From: Rosistilla oblonga
GTDB lineage: Bacteria; Planctomycetota; Planctomycetia; Pirellulales; Pirellulaceae
DNA: 64,000 nucleotides
Reading direction: 5' to 3'
Assembly (NCBI RefSeq): GCF_007751715.1
Contig: NZ_CP036292.1
Location: 1,116,001-1,180,000, forward strand
The position numbers and the translations under genes are program-made. How positions within the stretch are numbered: the stretch's first letter is position 1; each line of letters starts with the position of its first letter. Of the stretch, positions 17,485 through 27,261 are shown in pieces. Under the pieces are notes generated by a model. That model did no database searches, was not told the DNA's origin, and worked only from the letters and a program-made list of their open reading frames with translations.

Positions 17485-19320
17485 ATGTTTCAAACGGTCT
17501 GCCGCAATCTCTATTCCTGCTTCCGGACGCTGTTGGCCGTCGATCTGATCTTCAAGCTGGCCGCGTTTACGCTGCTCTCGCCCGCCGTCAGTCTCCTGTT
17601 TCGGTTGTTCCTGAGCCTTTCTGGACGGAGCGTCTTGGCCGACGCCGATATCGCTAGGTTCCTGTTGCACCCGACGGGTTGGTTGGCGGTGGTGATCGTC
17701 GGTGGCGGGGTGCTGGCGGTGCTGGCGTTGGAGCAGGCGGTGTTGATGACGGTTTGCCTGGGAGCGGACCAGTCGTTGAAGATTCGGCCGAGCCGGGTTG
17801 CGATCTTTGTGGCAGAGCGGACGCGGCAGGTGCTGTGGCTGACGACTCGCGTCGTCGCCCGCGTGGCGCTGACCGCGTTGCCGTTCCTGGCGGTCGGCGG
17901 CGGGCTGTTCCTCTTCCTACTGACCGATCACGACATCAACTTCTATTTGACCGCCAAGCCGCCGAAGTTCTGGCTAGCTGTCGGGTTGATCGGAACCGTG
18001 TTGATCGCGATGTCGGTGGCGCTGTTGTACCGCGTCAGCGGATGGGCCTTTGCGTTGCCGCTGCTGTTGTACCGTGGACTCTCGCCAACCGAAGCGTTAT
18101 CCGAAAGCAAGCGTTTGGCTAGCCCACATCGTTGGCGGATCGTCGGTTCGTTGGCCATCTGGGCGATCAGCAATCTTGCCTTGGGGTTCTGCCTCTCATT
18201 CCTGCTGGCAACGCTCGGGGAATTGGTGTTGCCGTCGGCGACCCGAACCATCTGGACCTTGATCGCTGCGGTTGGGATGTTGTTGGTCGTTTTCGCGATC
18301 GCAAATTTCATCGCCAGCCTGATCGCCAACGCGTCGTGCGCATCGCTGTTGGGGATGCTGTACTTGCGGCATGTCGATGAGCCCGGCCAGCGGTTGGTGG
18401 AGATGCCGACGTGGAGCCAGTGGAACGGCATCCGATTGACTGGCGGGCGGATCGTTTCGGCGGTGCTGATCGGCGGCCTGGTTGCTGCCGTGTTGGGCGT
18501 GCTGACCCTCGAGTCGATCTCGATCGAAGATCGGGTGCAGATCACCGCGCATCGCGGCGGTGCAACGCATTCGCCCGAAAATACGATGGCTGCGTTTCGC
18601 CGAGCGATCGAAGATGGTGCCGATTGGGTCGAGATCGATGTGCAGGAAGCGAGCGACGGGGTCGTCGTCGTGGCGCACGATTCGGATCTGAAAAAGGTGG
18701 CGGGGAATCCGGTCAAGATTTGGAACGCAACAGCGGAGGAACTGCGCAGCATCGACATCGGCGGCTACTTCTCGGCCGACTACAGGTCCGAGCGGATGCC
18801 GATGCTTGAAGAGGTGCTGGCACTGTGCAAGGACACCGTTGGCGTGAACATCGAACTGAAGTATTACGGCCACACCGATCGACTGGAGCAGCGGGTCGTC
18901 GATTTGGTTGAGCGGTTCGAGATGGAAGATCAGATCGTGATCATGTCGTTGGATGCCAAGGGGATCGCCAAGCTGAAAAAGCTGCGTCCCGATTGGACCT
19001 GCGGGCTGTTAACCGCGGTGGCTGTCAGCGATCTGACTCGCGCCAATGTCGACTTCTTGGCCGTCAACACCTCGCTGGCGACGCAGTCGTTCATCAACGC
19101 GGCGCATCGCGTGGGGAAGACGGTTTCGGTGTGGACAGTTAACGACGCCAAGACGATGTCGGCGATGATCAGCCGCGGTGTCGATAACCTGATCACCGAC
19201 GATCCCGCTCTGGCTCGGAAAGTACTCGCCGAGCGGGAGACGATGAATCCGGTCGAACGCCTGATGTTAGAGCTGGCGTTTCAGTTGGGGTTGCCGATGC
19301 CAGCGGGGGCACCACAGTGA
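17485..19320 (+). CDS. Membrane-fused glycerophosphodiester phosphodiesterase
   Basis: This encodes 611 residues. The first half, about 1-340, has six or more membrane helices and fits the GDPD membrane domain (ALPLLLYRGLSPTEALSESKRL). The second half, about 350-590, is a GDPD catalytic barrel: ITAHRGG with the catalytic His, PENTMAAF, the metal ligands in WVEIDVQ, the second His in VVVAHDSDL, and the closing VWTVND...GVDNLITDDP. It hydrolyses glycerophosphodiesters to glycerol-3-phosphate and an alcohol; the membrane domain suggests it works on or near lipid headgroups. ATG 17485 begins an amphipathic segment before the first helix. It stands alone, with repeats on both sides. Confidence 0.92.
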   Translation: MFQTVCRNLYSCFRTLLAVDLIFKLAAFTLLSPAVSLLFRLFLSLSGRSVLADADIARFLLHPTGWLAVVIVGGGVLAVLALEQAVLMTVCLGADQSLKIRPSRVAIFVAERTRQVLWLTTRVVARVALTALPFLAVGGGLFLFLLTDHDINFYLTAKPPKFWLAVGLIGTVLIAMSVALLYRVSGWAFALPLLLYRGLSPTEALSESKRLASPHRWRIVGSLAIWAISNLALGFCLSFLLATLGELVLPSATRTIWTLIAAVGMLLVVFAIANFIASLIANASCASLLGMLYLRHVDEPGQRLVEMPTWSQWNGIRLTGGRIVSAVLIGGLVAAVLGVLTLESISIEDRVQITAHRGGATHSPENTMAAFRRAIEDGADWVEIDVQEASDGVVVVAHDSDLKKVAGNPVKIWNATAEELRSIDIGGYFSADYRSERMPMLEEVLALCKDTVGVNIELKYYGHTDRLEQRVVDLVERFEMEDQIVIMSLDAKGIAKLKKLRPDWTCGLLTAVAVSDLTRANVDFLAVNTSLATQSFINAAHRVGKTVSVWTVNDAKTMSAMISRGVDNLITDDPALARKVLAERETMNPVERLMLELAFQLGLPMPAGAPQ

Positions 19321-19376
19321 GCCGTTTTTCGGGACGAGCAGCGATACGATGTATCGCCTGGTGATAGATTTCCCAG

Positions 19377-19623
19377 CCGTGAAACGGCGGTAGCGTTTAG
19401 CTGCGGGCGTGAGCCCGCAGATTTCAGTGTGCATCGATACGTTCAGCCGCGAAGCGGCGATAGCAATCGAACGCTGCCGCCGCTTCGCGGCTGATGCGCG
19501 CTCTTAAACCCTCTCGATCCGTGGGCTGATGCCCACGGCTAGATGCTGCCGCCGGCTTCGCGGCTGATGCATGCTCCAACGTGGGCTTTCGCCCACGCTG
19601 GATGTTGCGTCCCTTTGCGGGAT
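19377..19623. repeat. Cluster of short imperfect palindromes
   Basis: At least four hairpins occur in a row: GCTGCGGGCGTGAGCCCGCAG, CAGCCGCGAAGCGGC and its inverted partner CCGCTTCGCGGCTG, GTGGGCTGATGCCCAC, and GTGGGCTTTCGCCCAC. The unit around GGCGGTAGCGTT/AACGCTGCCGCC is also inverted. It sits between two convergent genes, so a role as bidirectional terminator or mRNA stabiliser is possible. It fills the 321 bp gap. Confidence 0.6.
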
Positions 19624-19641
19624 TGCGGTTTGAGTTTGCTG

Positions 19642-22371
19642 CTACTCTTTCGCTTTGAAATCGCCGGCGACCGAGATGATCAACCGTTCTGGATCGATGT
19701 ACTTCTTCAAGGCGGCGTTGACCTGATCCTTGGTGACCGCAGCAATCTTCTTTTCCTGCTGGTCGGTGAAAGCCATCGTCCGATCGGTGAACATATTTAA
19801 GACCAGTTGCGACGCGATGTAGCTGTCGTCGCTGCGACGGACCGATTCGCGTTGCAGATAACCTTCTTTGGCTTTCGCCAATTCTTCGTCGGTGATTCCG
19901 TCGGCAAGGATCTTGTCGATCTCTTCGCGGATCACCGTCATCAACTTGTCCTTGTTGTTGGGGTTCGTGATCGCAAAGATCGTGAACTCGCCGCGGTCAT
20001 CTTTGGTGCTCACGCTGAAGCCCGATCGGATGCCGTAACTGAGCCCTTCCTGTTGCCGTACGCGATCGCCCAAGCGGCTCGACAACGCACCGGCACCGAG
20101 GACGTAGTTGCCCATCACCATCGCGGCGTAATCAGGATCGGTGTCGCTCATCACATACTGCTGACCCGCGTAATAGACCGCGTTGGCCTTGTCGGGCGTG
20201 TTGATCGTTTTGACTTCGCCCGGCAGATCGGGGTGGGCAGGTCGGTCGATGCGGACATACGGATGATCCGACTTCCAGCCTTCCAACGCCGGCTTCAGTT
20301 TCGATTTGATCAGCTCGGGATCAAAGTCGCCGACAACCGCCAGTTCGGTCGATTGGCTGCTGACAAAATCGTTGTACAGTTCGCGCACCTGATCGATCTT
20401 CAGGTCCTTGTACATCGCGATCTCTTCTTCGATCGTCGGACGGTAGCGGACATCGGTCTTCGGATACGGCGACAGCGCCCGACGCGTGGAGATCGGCGCC
20501 AAGGCTTGCGGTTCGCTCAACTGGCTCTCCAATCCGGTGATCGTTTGCCGTTTGAGCACGTCCAATTCTTCGGCATCCAGTCGCGGTTTGCGGATCACTT
20601 CGGTCAACAGCTCCAGAACCTCGGGCAATTGCTCGCGGTTCGTCTTGACGCTCACCTGCAGCAGACCGGTGGTGCCGCTGAGGCTGATCTGAGCCCGCAG
20701 TTTGCCGACCTTGTCTTGGTACTGTTGGTAGTCCAACGATTCGGTTCCGCGAGCCATCAATTGCGGCAACACGTCGGCGGCGATCACGCGTGGCTGCAGG
20801 CTTTCTGGAGTGCCATAACGCAGGGTCAGCATCAGATTGACCGATGCACCACGCGTCTTCTTCGGCAGGAACGAGTATTCGACCGTGTCGGTCAATTGGC
20901 CGCGCTCGGTCCGTTGGTCAATCGCCAGCGGCGAGGTGTCGAAGGCTTCGCCCGCTTGGATCGATTCGCGGCCTTTGTAATCGGCCAGCAAAGCGTTCAA
21001 ATCGGGAGCTTCGGGGATCGTGATCCGTTGAGCTTCGTCGGTTGGAATGAACAGCCCGGTGGTGCGGTTGTTGCGAGTCAGATACTTCTCGGCCACGGCT
21101 TGGACATCCGCTGCGGTCAGCGCTTCCAAACGATCGCGGAACAGGAAGTACAATCGCCAGTCGCCCTGAGCGGCCCAGTTAGAGAGCGAAACGGCTAAGC
21201 GATCCGAATCGGCAGCTTCCAATTCGCGACTCTTCAGCAATTGTTGACGCGCCCGTTCGACCTCTTCTTCGGTCACTGGTTTCTCTTCAAAACCGTGCTC
21301 CATCGTCAACAGCAACTGTTGGCGAGCGACTTCGATGTCTTTGTCTTTGGGAACTTCGGCCAACGCCAACGTCAGGCCTGGATCGTGGAAACCAAAACCA
21401 AACGCATAGACGTTGCTCGCCTTTTCGGTTTCGACAAGCGATTTGTAAAGCCTTCCGCTCGGTTCGTCTCCCAAGACGTACGACAGGACTTTAGCCGCTG
21501 CGTATTCTTCGTGGCTGCCGGCCGGGATGTGATATGCGGCGCCAACCCATTGGACATCGCCGACGCGGCGCAGGACAACGGTTCGCTCACCATCTTGGGG
21601 CGGTTCGACGGTGTAGGTGCGATCGATCGGAGTGTCGGGCGTTTCGAGCGAACCGAAGTACTTTTGCAGGTACTCGAGTGCCTTTTCGGGATCAAATTGT
21701 CCGGCGACGGTGACCAGGACGTTGTCGGGACGGTAGTACTTCTTGTAGAAGCGGCGAAGGTTGACAACTGGCACGCGTTCGATATCGCTGCGGTTACCGA
21801 TCGTGCTCTTGCCGTAGTTATGCCATTCGTAGGCGGCCGATTGCATGCGCTGCATCAGGATCCGGCTGGGATCGTTCTCGCCACTCTCGAACTCGCTGCG
21901 AACGACCGACATCTCGCTGGCCAGATCCTCTCCCTTGATCGTGCTATTGACCAAGCGATCGGCTTCCAAGCGGAGCGCGAACTCGAGGTTCTCGTCGCTG
22001 GCGGGGAGCGTTTCGTAGTAGTTTGTGCGATCGGTCCAGGTGGTGCCGTTGAAGCGGGCGCCGTGGTCTTGCAGCAGTTTGGGGATCTCGGGATGCGACG
22101 GCGTTCCTTTAAACAGCATATGTTCCAACAGGTGAGCCATCCCGGCTTCACCGTAGCCTTCGTGCCGCGAACCGACGAAGATCGTCACGTTCACTGTTAC
22201 GACAGGTTTCGACGGATCGGGAAACAAGAGGATCTTGCATCCATTGTCGAGTTCATATTCGCTGATTCCTTCGATTTCCGTAACTTTCATGGGGCCCTCG
22301 CCAAACGTGTGGGGCGCACAAATGGCCGTCAGGGCGACAAGACCCATCAACAAAAGAGTTGTGCGATTCAC
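19642..22371 (-). CDS. M16 family zinc protease, double-length
   Basis: This encodes 909 residues from GTG 22371, with AAGGA 7 bases upstream and an immediate signal peptide (TTLLLMGLVALTAIC); a longer frame to 22449 has no ribosome site. The inverted zinc motif HxxEH is His80, Glu83 and His84 (HLLEH) with the third ligand near Glu160 (VRSEFE). M16 N- and C-domains occur twice; the second half (from about residue 480) lacks HxxEH and is the inactive lid, as in pitrilysin-like two-domain chains. It should degrade peptides in the periplasm. Convergent with the phosphodiesterase gene. Confidence 0.93.
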   Translation of the reverse strand: MNRTTLLLMGLVALTAICAPHTFGEGPMKVTEIEGISEYELDNGCKILLFPDPSKPVVTVNVTIFVGSRHEGYGEAGMAHLLEHMLFKGTPSHPEIPKLLQDHGARFNGTTWTDRTNYYETLPASDENLEFALRLEADRLVNSTIKGEDLASEMSVVRSEFESGENDPSRILMQRMQSAAYEWHNYGKSTIGNRSDIERVPVVNLRRFYKKYYRPDNVLVTVAGQFDPEKALEYLQKYFGSLETPDTPIDRTYTVEPPQDGERTVVLRRVGDVQWVGAAYHIPAGSHEEYAAAKVLSYVLGDEPSGRLYKSLVETEKASNVYAFGFGFHDPGLTLALAEVPKDKDIEVARQQLLLTMEHGFEEKPVTEEEVERARQQLLKSRELEAADSDRLAVSLSNWAAQGDWRLYFLFRDRLEALTAADVQAVAEKYLTRNNRTTGLFIPTDEAQRITIPEAPDLNALLADYKGRESIQAGEAFDTSPLAIDQRTERGQLTDTVEYSFLPKKTRGASVNLMLTLRYGTPESLQPRVIAADVLPQLMARGTESLDYQQYQDKVGKLRAQISLSGTTGLLQVSVKTNREQLPEVLELLTEVIRKPRLDAEELDVLKRQTITGLESQLSEPQALAPISTRRALSPYPKTDVRYRPTIEEEIAMYKDLKIDQVRELYNDFVSSQSTELAVVGDFDPELIKSKLKPALEGWKSDHPYVRIDRPAHPDLPGEVKTINTPDKANAVYYAGQQYVMSDTDPDYAAMVMGNYVLGAGALSSRLGDRVRQQEGLSYGIRSGFSVSTKDDRGEFTIFAITNPNNKDKLMTVIREEIDKILADGITDEELAKAKEGYLQRESVRRSDDSYIASQLVLNMFTDRTMAFTDQQEKKIAAVTKDQVNAALKKYIDPERLIISVAGDFKAKE

Positions 22372-22484
22372 AGTGGTATCCTTATTTCGAATCGTAGATT
22401 TGCGGAACGCGCTTGCGCAGCAGCGTTTCTGATTGTATCGCGGCAGCACTTTGCTTCCTATCTAACTGACGCTGCTGGCACGCG

Positions 22485-23819
22485 TTAATCAACATGATAA
22501 CCGCGCTGGTCCAATTCGGCCTCCAGTGCTTTGCGAACGTGATACTCCCCGTGGACCAGACGGATCTGGTACGGTTTTTCGGTGAATCCAGCGACGAACC
22601 GCAGCAGGTCGCGTTGGTCGGCGTGGGCCGAGTAGCCGCTTAACTGATGCACATCCGCACGGATCTGGTATTTGCGACCGTCCAGCCGCACCCAGTCGCT
22701 GCCGCGTTGAATGTAGCTGCCCGGAGTGCCACGCGCCTGGTAGCCGCAGAAGACGATGTCGGTGGTCGGTTCGCCGATCAATCGCCGCAGATAATTCATC
22801 ACCCGGCCGCCGGTGCACATCCCGCTGCCCGCCACGACGACCGCGGGCAGTTTGTGTTTGACCAGTTGGTCGAGCGTCGCGAGGTGTTCTTGATGATCGC
22901 CGACGGTGGTCAGGTTTTCGAAGACCAGCGGTTGGTCGTCGGTCTTGAGCACGCCCTGAGCCTCCGCCGACCAGAACTCTTGCAAGTCGTCGTAGATCTG
23001 CGTGAACCGGCTGGCCAGCGGCGAGTCGACGATCACGTCGACCTGCTTCATTAGACTGCGGCCCTGTTGTTTCTGGATCGCTTCAAAGATCCCGTTCATT
23101 TCGAACAGGATGTCCTGGGTTCGGCCGAGACTGAAGGCCGGAATGATCGTGACTCCTTTGTCGTCGAGCGTTTTCCGCAAGACGGCCTCCAGCCGCGACT
23201 GTCGGTCGGCCCGTCCCTCGTGGATGCGGTTGCCGTAGGTGCTCTCCATGACCAGCAGGTCGGCCCGCTCGGGCGATGAAAACTCCGTCAACAGCGGCGC
23301 GTGCCTTGGCCCCAGGTCACCGGAAAAGACCGCCATCTGACCGTTGGGCAATTCGACTTCGAAGATCGTCGAACCCAGGACGTGCCCGGCGGGACGGAGC
23401 CGCAGCTTGCAGCCGCCTTGGATCGGATGCCACTGGTGATAGGGGAGCGGTTGCAGCAGCTTGGCGATCTTGTCGTTGAATTTATCGATCAGTCGCTGGT
23501 TCCGCGTGAAGCCGATCTTCAGCGCGTCCTGCATCACCAACGGCAGCAGCCGCGCCGTCGGGCCGCTGCAATAGATCGGTTGTTCGAACCCGGCGGCGAT
23601 CAGATGTGGGATCCGTCCGCAGTGGTCGATATGGACGTGGGTCAGCAGCAGCGACTCGATTCCACGCAGCGAAAACTTGATCTCCGGGTTGGGATGATCG
23701 CGTGCGTCGTCGCCTTGAAAGGTGCCACAATCGACCAGCAGACTGTGCTCGTCGTCGGTCCACAATTGGTGACACGACCCCGTGACCCCTAAGTGACCAC
23801 CGTGATGGATCAATTTCAT
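22485..23819 (-). CDS. MBL-fold beta-CASP ribonuclease-like protein
   Basis: This encodes 444 residues. The metallo-beta-lactamase zinc motif HxHxDH is at 61-66 (HVHIDH), followed by the GHVLGS, SGDLGPR and STYGNR signatures. The beta-CASP domain comes next (IIPAFSLGRTQDILFEM, VDSPLA, VVVAGSGMCTGGRVMNYL) and the chain ends SGYSAHADQRDLL...VHGE. This is the architecture of CPSF73/RNase J-like and YsH1-type RNA nucleases, the likely role being RNA processing. It lacks the long C-terminal domain of RNase J. Only 113 bp separates it from the M16 gene downstream, so a shared transcript is possible. Confidence 0.92.
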   Translation of the reverse strand: MKLIHHGGHLGVTGSCHQLWTDDEHSLLVDCGTFQGDDARDHPNPEIKFSLRGIESLLLTHVHIDHCGRIPHLIAAGFEQPIYCSGPTARLLPLVMQDALKIGFTRNQRLIDKFNDKIAKLLQPLPYHQWHPIQGGCKLRLRPAGHVLGSTIFEVELPNGQMAVFSGDLGPRHAPLLTEFSSPERADLLVMESTYGNRIHEGRADRQSRLEAVLRKTLDDKGVTIIPAFSLGRTQDILFEMNGIFEAIQKQQGRSLMKQVDVIVDSPLASRFTQIYDDLQEFWSAEAQGVLKTDDQPLVFENLTTVGDHQEHLATLDQLVKHKLPAVVVAGSGMCTGGRVMNYLRRLIGEPTTDIVFCGYQARGTPGSYIQRGSDWVRLDGRKYQIRADVHQLSGYSAHADQRDLLRFVAGFTEKPYQIRLVHGEYHVRKALEAELDQRGYHVD

Positions 23820-24326
23820 GACCTGCCTCGCGCGCGAAAATTGAATGATATCGATCTCTATAGTGTATCAATCGGCGACGTCTCACGGAGCTGGCGAGCC
23901 GGCTGTCAAACGAGTTGGGAATTTCGCGCAAGGAGCGTGGAAAATGCCATAGCCAGCTTGCCTCAAGTTGCTATGATTGAGTTCTCAACGCAGGTCGAAG
24001 GATGGATCTGCAACTTCATGCAGATTGAAGGACGAATCTGCAGAATCCTGCCTAAAAACTTCGTGCGGCTAAACCCCGTGGCACTTTTCGCATTGAATAA
24101 CGCAATGTTGTCATTCTCAACCACGCGAAGTCATCACCGTCGTATTGGTCTCGCCGATGCGGTTGGAGCACCCGGGGAACGCGATCTCCTTGTGGTGTCG
24201 GCATCCCATCCCTCAACTCTTGCTGCTGGCGGGTGCGCGATCTTGCGAACACCTATCTGGCCAGTCACCTTTCTCACTTGCATCCAGATGCCTCGTTGGC
24301 AGTAACACAAGCGGCAACGAACAACG
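23820..24326. other. Gap of 507 bp, divergent promoter region, no gene seen
   Basis: This lies between the divergent nuclease gene and sucA and must hold both promoters. No small gene with a ribosome site is convincing. A short imperfect direct repeat (GAAGGATGGATCTGCA and GAAGGACGAATCTGCA) is seen around 23997-24041. The bases before the sucA ATG carry no strong Shine-Dalgarno. Confidence 0.5.
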
Positions 24327-27098
24327 ATGAACACATATAGCCTGGGCTACATCGACGACCTGTACGTTCAATATGTCAAAGACCCCGAGAGCGTGTCGCC
24401 CGGTTGGCGGCGGTATTTCGAACAGTTTCTTGTGGCGACCGATGAGACGACGGCCAAGTTGACCGAAGCGGCGACTGCGGCAGCCGATGGCGATGGGCAA
24501 ACCCTCGGCAACGTCACCGAGCATGCGCTGTGGTTGGCTCGGATGCAGGACCAAGTCGACCAACTGGTCCGCGAATACCGGGTCCGCGGTCACTTGGTCG
24601 CTCAAGTCGATCCGCTGGGGATGGCCCAGAAGGGATGCCCCGAACTGAATGTCGAATCGTATGGGCTGACCGAAGACGATCTGTCGCGCCCCTTCGATTC
24701 GAGCGCTCTGGAGAATGTCCAAGGGCGGACGCTCAACGACGTGCTGCAACAACTGCGGAACACCTACTGCCGCAACATCGGCGCCCAGTTCATGCACATC
24801 GACAATCGCAACATCCGCGATTGGTTGCAGCGCCGGATGGAAGTCGGCGAGAATCGGATGCCGCTGTCGCACGAGGTCCAACGCCGGATCTACTCGCGAT
24901 TGGCCGACGCGACGATTTTCGAAGAGTTCGTTCGCCGCAAGTTCGTCGGCGCCAAGACCTTCTCGTTGGAAGGAGCCGAGAGCTTGATCCCGTTGTTGGA
25001 TCTCGCCTTGGAAAAATGTGGCCAGCACAACGTAAAAGAAGTCGTCATGGCGATGGCTCACCGTGGACGGCTGAACGTCCTGGCGAACATCTTCAAAAAA
25101 CGTGCGCTCAACATTTTCTGGTCGTTCGACGATCCCGATCCGCAATTGCATCGCGGCGGCGGCGACGTGCGGTATCACCTGGGATACAGCAGCGATTGGA
25201 AGACCGCTTCGGGCGACAAGATGCACATCTCATTGTGCTTCAACCCGAGCCATCTGGAATACGTGAATCCGGTCGCGCTGGGACGGACGCGTTGCAAGCA
25301 GGATCGCTATGGCGATTCGAAGCGACAGGATGTGGTCACGATCTTGATCCACGGCGACGCGGCGTTTGCGGGCGAAGGTGTCGTGCAAGAGACGCTGAAC
25401 CTGAGCCAGTTGAAGGCCTACCACACCGGCGGTACGCTGCACGTGGTGATCAACAACCAGGTCGGTTTCACGACCGAACCGCGCGAAGGACGCAGCACGA
25501 CCTACGCGACCGACATCGCCAAGATGCTGCAAATCCCGATCTTCCACGTCAATGGCGAAGATCCCGAAGCGGTAGCTCAGGTCGTCAACTTGGCGATGGA
25601 TTTCCGTCGCGAGTTCCACAGCGATGTCGTGATCGATATGTACGCCTACCGTCGTTGGGGTCACAACGAAGGCGATGAACCGCGGTTCACGCAGCCGGAG
25701 ATGTATCGCGAGATCGATGCGCGGCAGAGTGTTCGCAAGAGCTACCGCAAGCGATTGCTGAAGCTGGGCCAGATGACCGACGAAGAGGCGAAGGAACTGC
25801 ATCGCAAGCGACAGGATAAGCTGGAGCGTGAATTCGAAGCGACCCGGACCGTTCCGTTTGTTCCCGATGTGCAATCGCTCGGCGGATCGTGGTCGGAATA
25901 TGTCGGCGGTCCCGAACCCGAAAACGATACCGTGGTCACCGGCGTCGACAAGAAGCGGCTCTCGGAGCTGCTGGAGACGCTGACCACGATCCCGCAAGAA
26001 TTTAATCTCCATCGCAAACTGAAGCGGCCGTATGAACAGCGTCGCGAGATGGCTGCCGGCAAGCTGCCGGTCGACTGGGCCACCGGCGAAGCGTTGGCTT
26101 TCGCAACGCTATTGACCGAAGGGCGTCGCATTCGTTTGACCGGCCAGGACAGCGAACGCGGTACGTTCAGCCAGCGGCACGCGGTGCTGCACGATGAAGA
26201 GAGCGGTTCGATTTACACTCCGCTGGAACACCTGGCTCCCGACCAAGCGAAGTTCGAGATCGCCAACAGCCCGCTGTCCGAAGCTGGCGTTCTAGGTTTT
26301 GAGTACGGTTACAGCCTCGACTGTCCCGAGGGCCTGTGTGCTTGGGAAGCTCAGTTTGGCGACTTCTGGAACTGTGCCCAAGTGATCGTCGACCAGTTCA
26401 TCGCGAGTGCGGAGGACAAGTGGAATCGCTTGAGCGGTCTCGTGATGTTGTTGCCACACGGCTTTGAGGGCCAAGGGCCGGAGCACTGCTCGTCGCGAGT
26501 CGAACGCTTCCTGGCGATGGCGGCAGAGCACAATATTCAGATCTGTCAGCCGACCACTCCGGCACAGTACTTCCACTTGTTGCGACGGCAGGTTCTGCGT
26601 CGTTGGCGGAAGCCGCTGATCTGCCTGACGCCGAAGAGCTTGCTGCGGCATCCGTTGGTCGTTTCCGATTTGAAGGACCTGGAAGCTCGGCAGTTCCGCA
26701 AGATCTTGCCCGACACGCAGGTCTCGCCGGACAACGCGCGGCGGATTCTGTTGTGCACCGGCAAGGTCTACTACGACCTCTTGGAAGCTCGTAAGCAACG
26801 TGGGCTCGAGGATGTTGCGATCTTGCGGATCGAACAACTGTATCCTTTGAAGCAGCACGAATTGATGAGCTCTTTCGGCGGCTACGCGGAAGGGAAAGAC
26901 ATCTATTGGGTTCAGGAAGAGCCGAAGAATATGGGTGCCTGGCCTTATCTGAAGCTGAACTATGGCGACCAATTGGCTGAGCGTTTCAAGCTGCATTGTG
27001 TCAGCCGCGTCGAATCGGCTAGCCCGTCGACCGGATCGATGCGGACGCATAAGTTGGAGCAGGAAGAGCTGCTGGAAGCTGCTTTTGCATCGCTCTAG
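24327..27098 (+). CDS. sucA: 2-oxoglutarate dehydrogenase E1 component
   Basis: This encodes 923 residues, the usual E1o length. The N-terminal E2-binding stretch (SLGYIDDLYVQYVKDP) is followed by the thiamine-diphosphate E1 domain with MAHRGRLNVLANI, HLGYSSDW, HISLCFNPSHLE and the cofactor-binding RRWGHNEGDEP. The pyrimidine-binding transketolase domain starts near 590 (FSQRHAVLHDE, FGDFWNCAQVIVDQF, LLPHGFEGQGPEH) and the C-terminal domain ends with EEPKNMGAW. It decarboxylates 2-oxoglutarate in the TCA cycle and transfers succinyl to the lipoyl E2. No odhB/sucB lies beside it here; E2 must be encoded elsewhere. Confidence 0.97.
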   Translation: MNTYSLGYIDDLYVQYVKDPESVSPGWRRYFEQFLVATDETTAKLTEAATAAADGDGQTLGNVTEHALWLARMQDQVDQLVREYRVRGHLVAQVDPLGMAQKGCPELNVESYGLTEDDLSRPFDSSALENVQGRTLNDVLQQLRNTYCRNIGAQFMHIDNRNIRDWLQRRMEVGENRMPLSHEVQRRIYSRLADATIFEEFVRRKFVGAKTFSLEGAESLIPLLDLALEKCGQHNVKEVVMAMAHRGRLNVLANIFKKRALNIFWSFDDPDPQLHRGGGDVRYHLGYSSDWKTASGDKMHISLCFNPSHLEYVNPVALGRTRCKQDRYGDSKRQDVVTILIHGDAAFAGEGVVQETLNLSQLKAYHTGGTLHVVINNQVGFTTEPREGRSTTYATDIAKMLQIPIFHVNGEDPEAVAQVVNLAMDFRREFHSDVVIDMYAYRRWGHNEGDEPRFTQPEMYREIDARQSVRKSYRKRLLKLGQMTDEEAKELHRKRQDKLEREFEATRTVPFVPDVQSLGGSWSEYVGGPEPENDTVVTGVDKKRLSELLETLTTIPQEFNLHRKLKRPYEQRREMAAGKLPVDWATGEALAFATLLTEGRRIRLTGQDSERGTFSQRHAVLHDEESGSIYTPLEHLAPDQAKFEIANSPLSEAGVLGFEYGYSLDCPEGLCAWEAQFGDFWNCAQVIVDQFIASAEDKWNRLSGLVMLLPHGFEGQGPEHCSSRVERFLAMAAEHNIQICQPTTPAQYFHLLRRQVLRRWRKPLICLTPKSLLRHPLVVSDLKDLEARQFRKILPDTQVSPDNARRILLCTGKVYYDLLEARKQRGLEDVAILRIEQLYPLKQHELMSSFGGYAEGKDIYWVQEEPKNMGAWPYLKLNYGDQLAERFKLHCVSRVESASPSTGSMRTHKLEQEELLEAAFASL

Positions 27099-27261
27099 TG
27101 TCCCGCTTTCCTAGGTGCTTGCCACGTCGGAATCGATTGCCGTCGTGGCGGCTGGTGGGAAAGGGAAAGTAAATTCGTCGTGAATTTTGCTTGCGTTGAG
27201 CCCCTCTGCCCCGGAGAATCCAGTTTTTGCTGGACTTGTCCGACCGGGCGGAGGTTGTTTG

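Noticed and set aside
17197-17670. Minus-strand frame of 157 codons upstream of the phosphodiesterase.
   Set aside because: Low-complexity Gln/Arg/Pro text and overlap with the gene start; no ribosome site.
19807-21198. Plus-strand frame of 463 codons.
   Set aside because: Fully antisense to the M16 protease; composition reflects GC-rich third positions and no motif is seen.
24213-25226. Minus-strand frame of 337 codons.
   Set aside because: Antisense to sucA, whose identity is certain.
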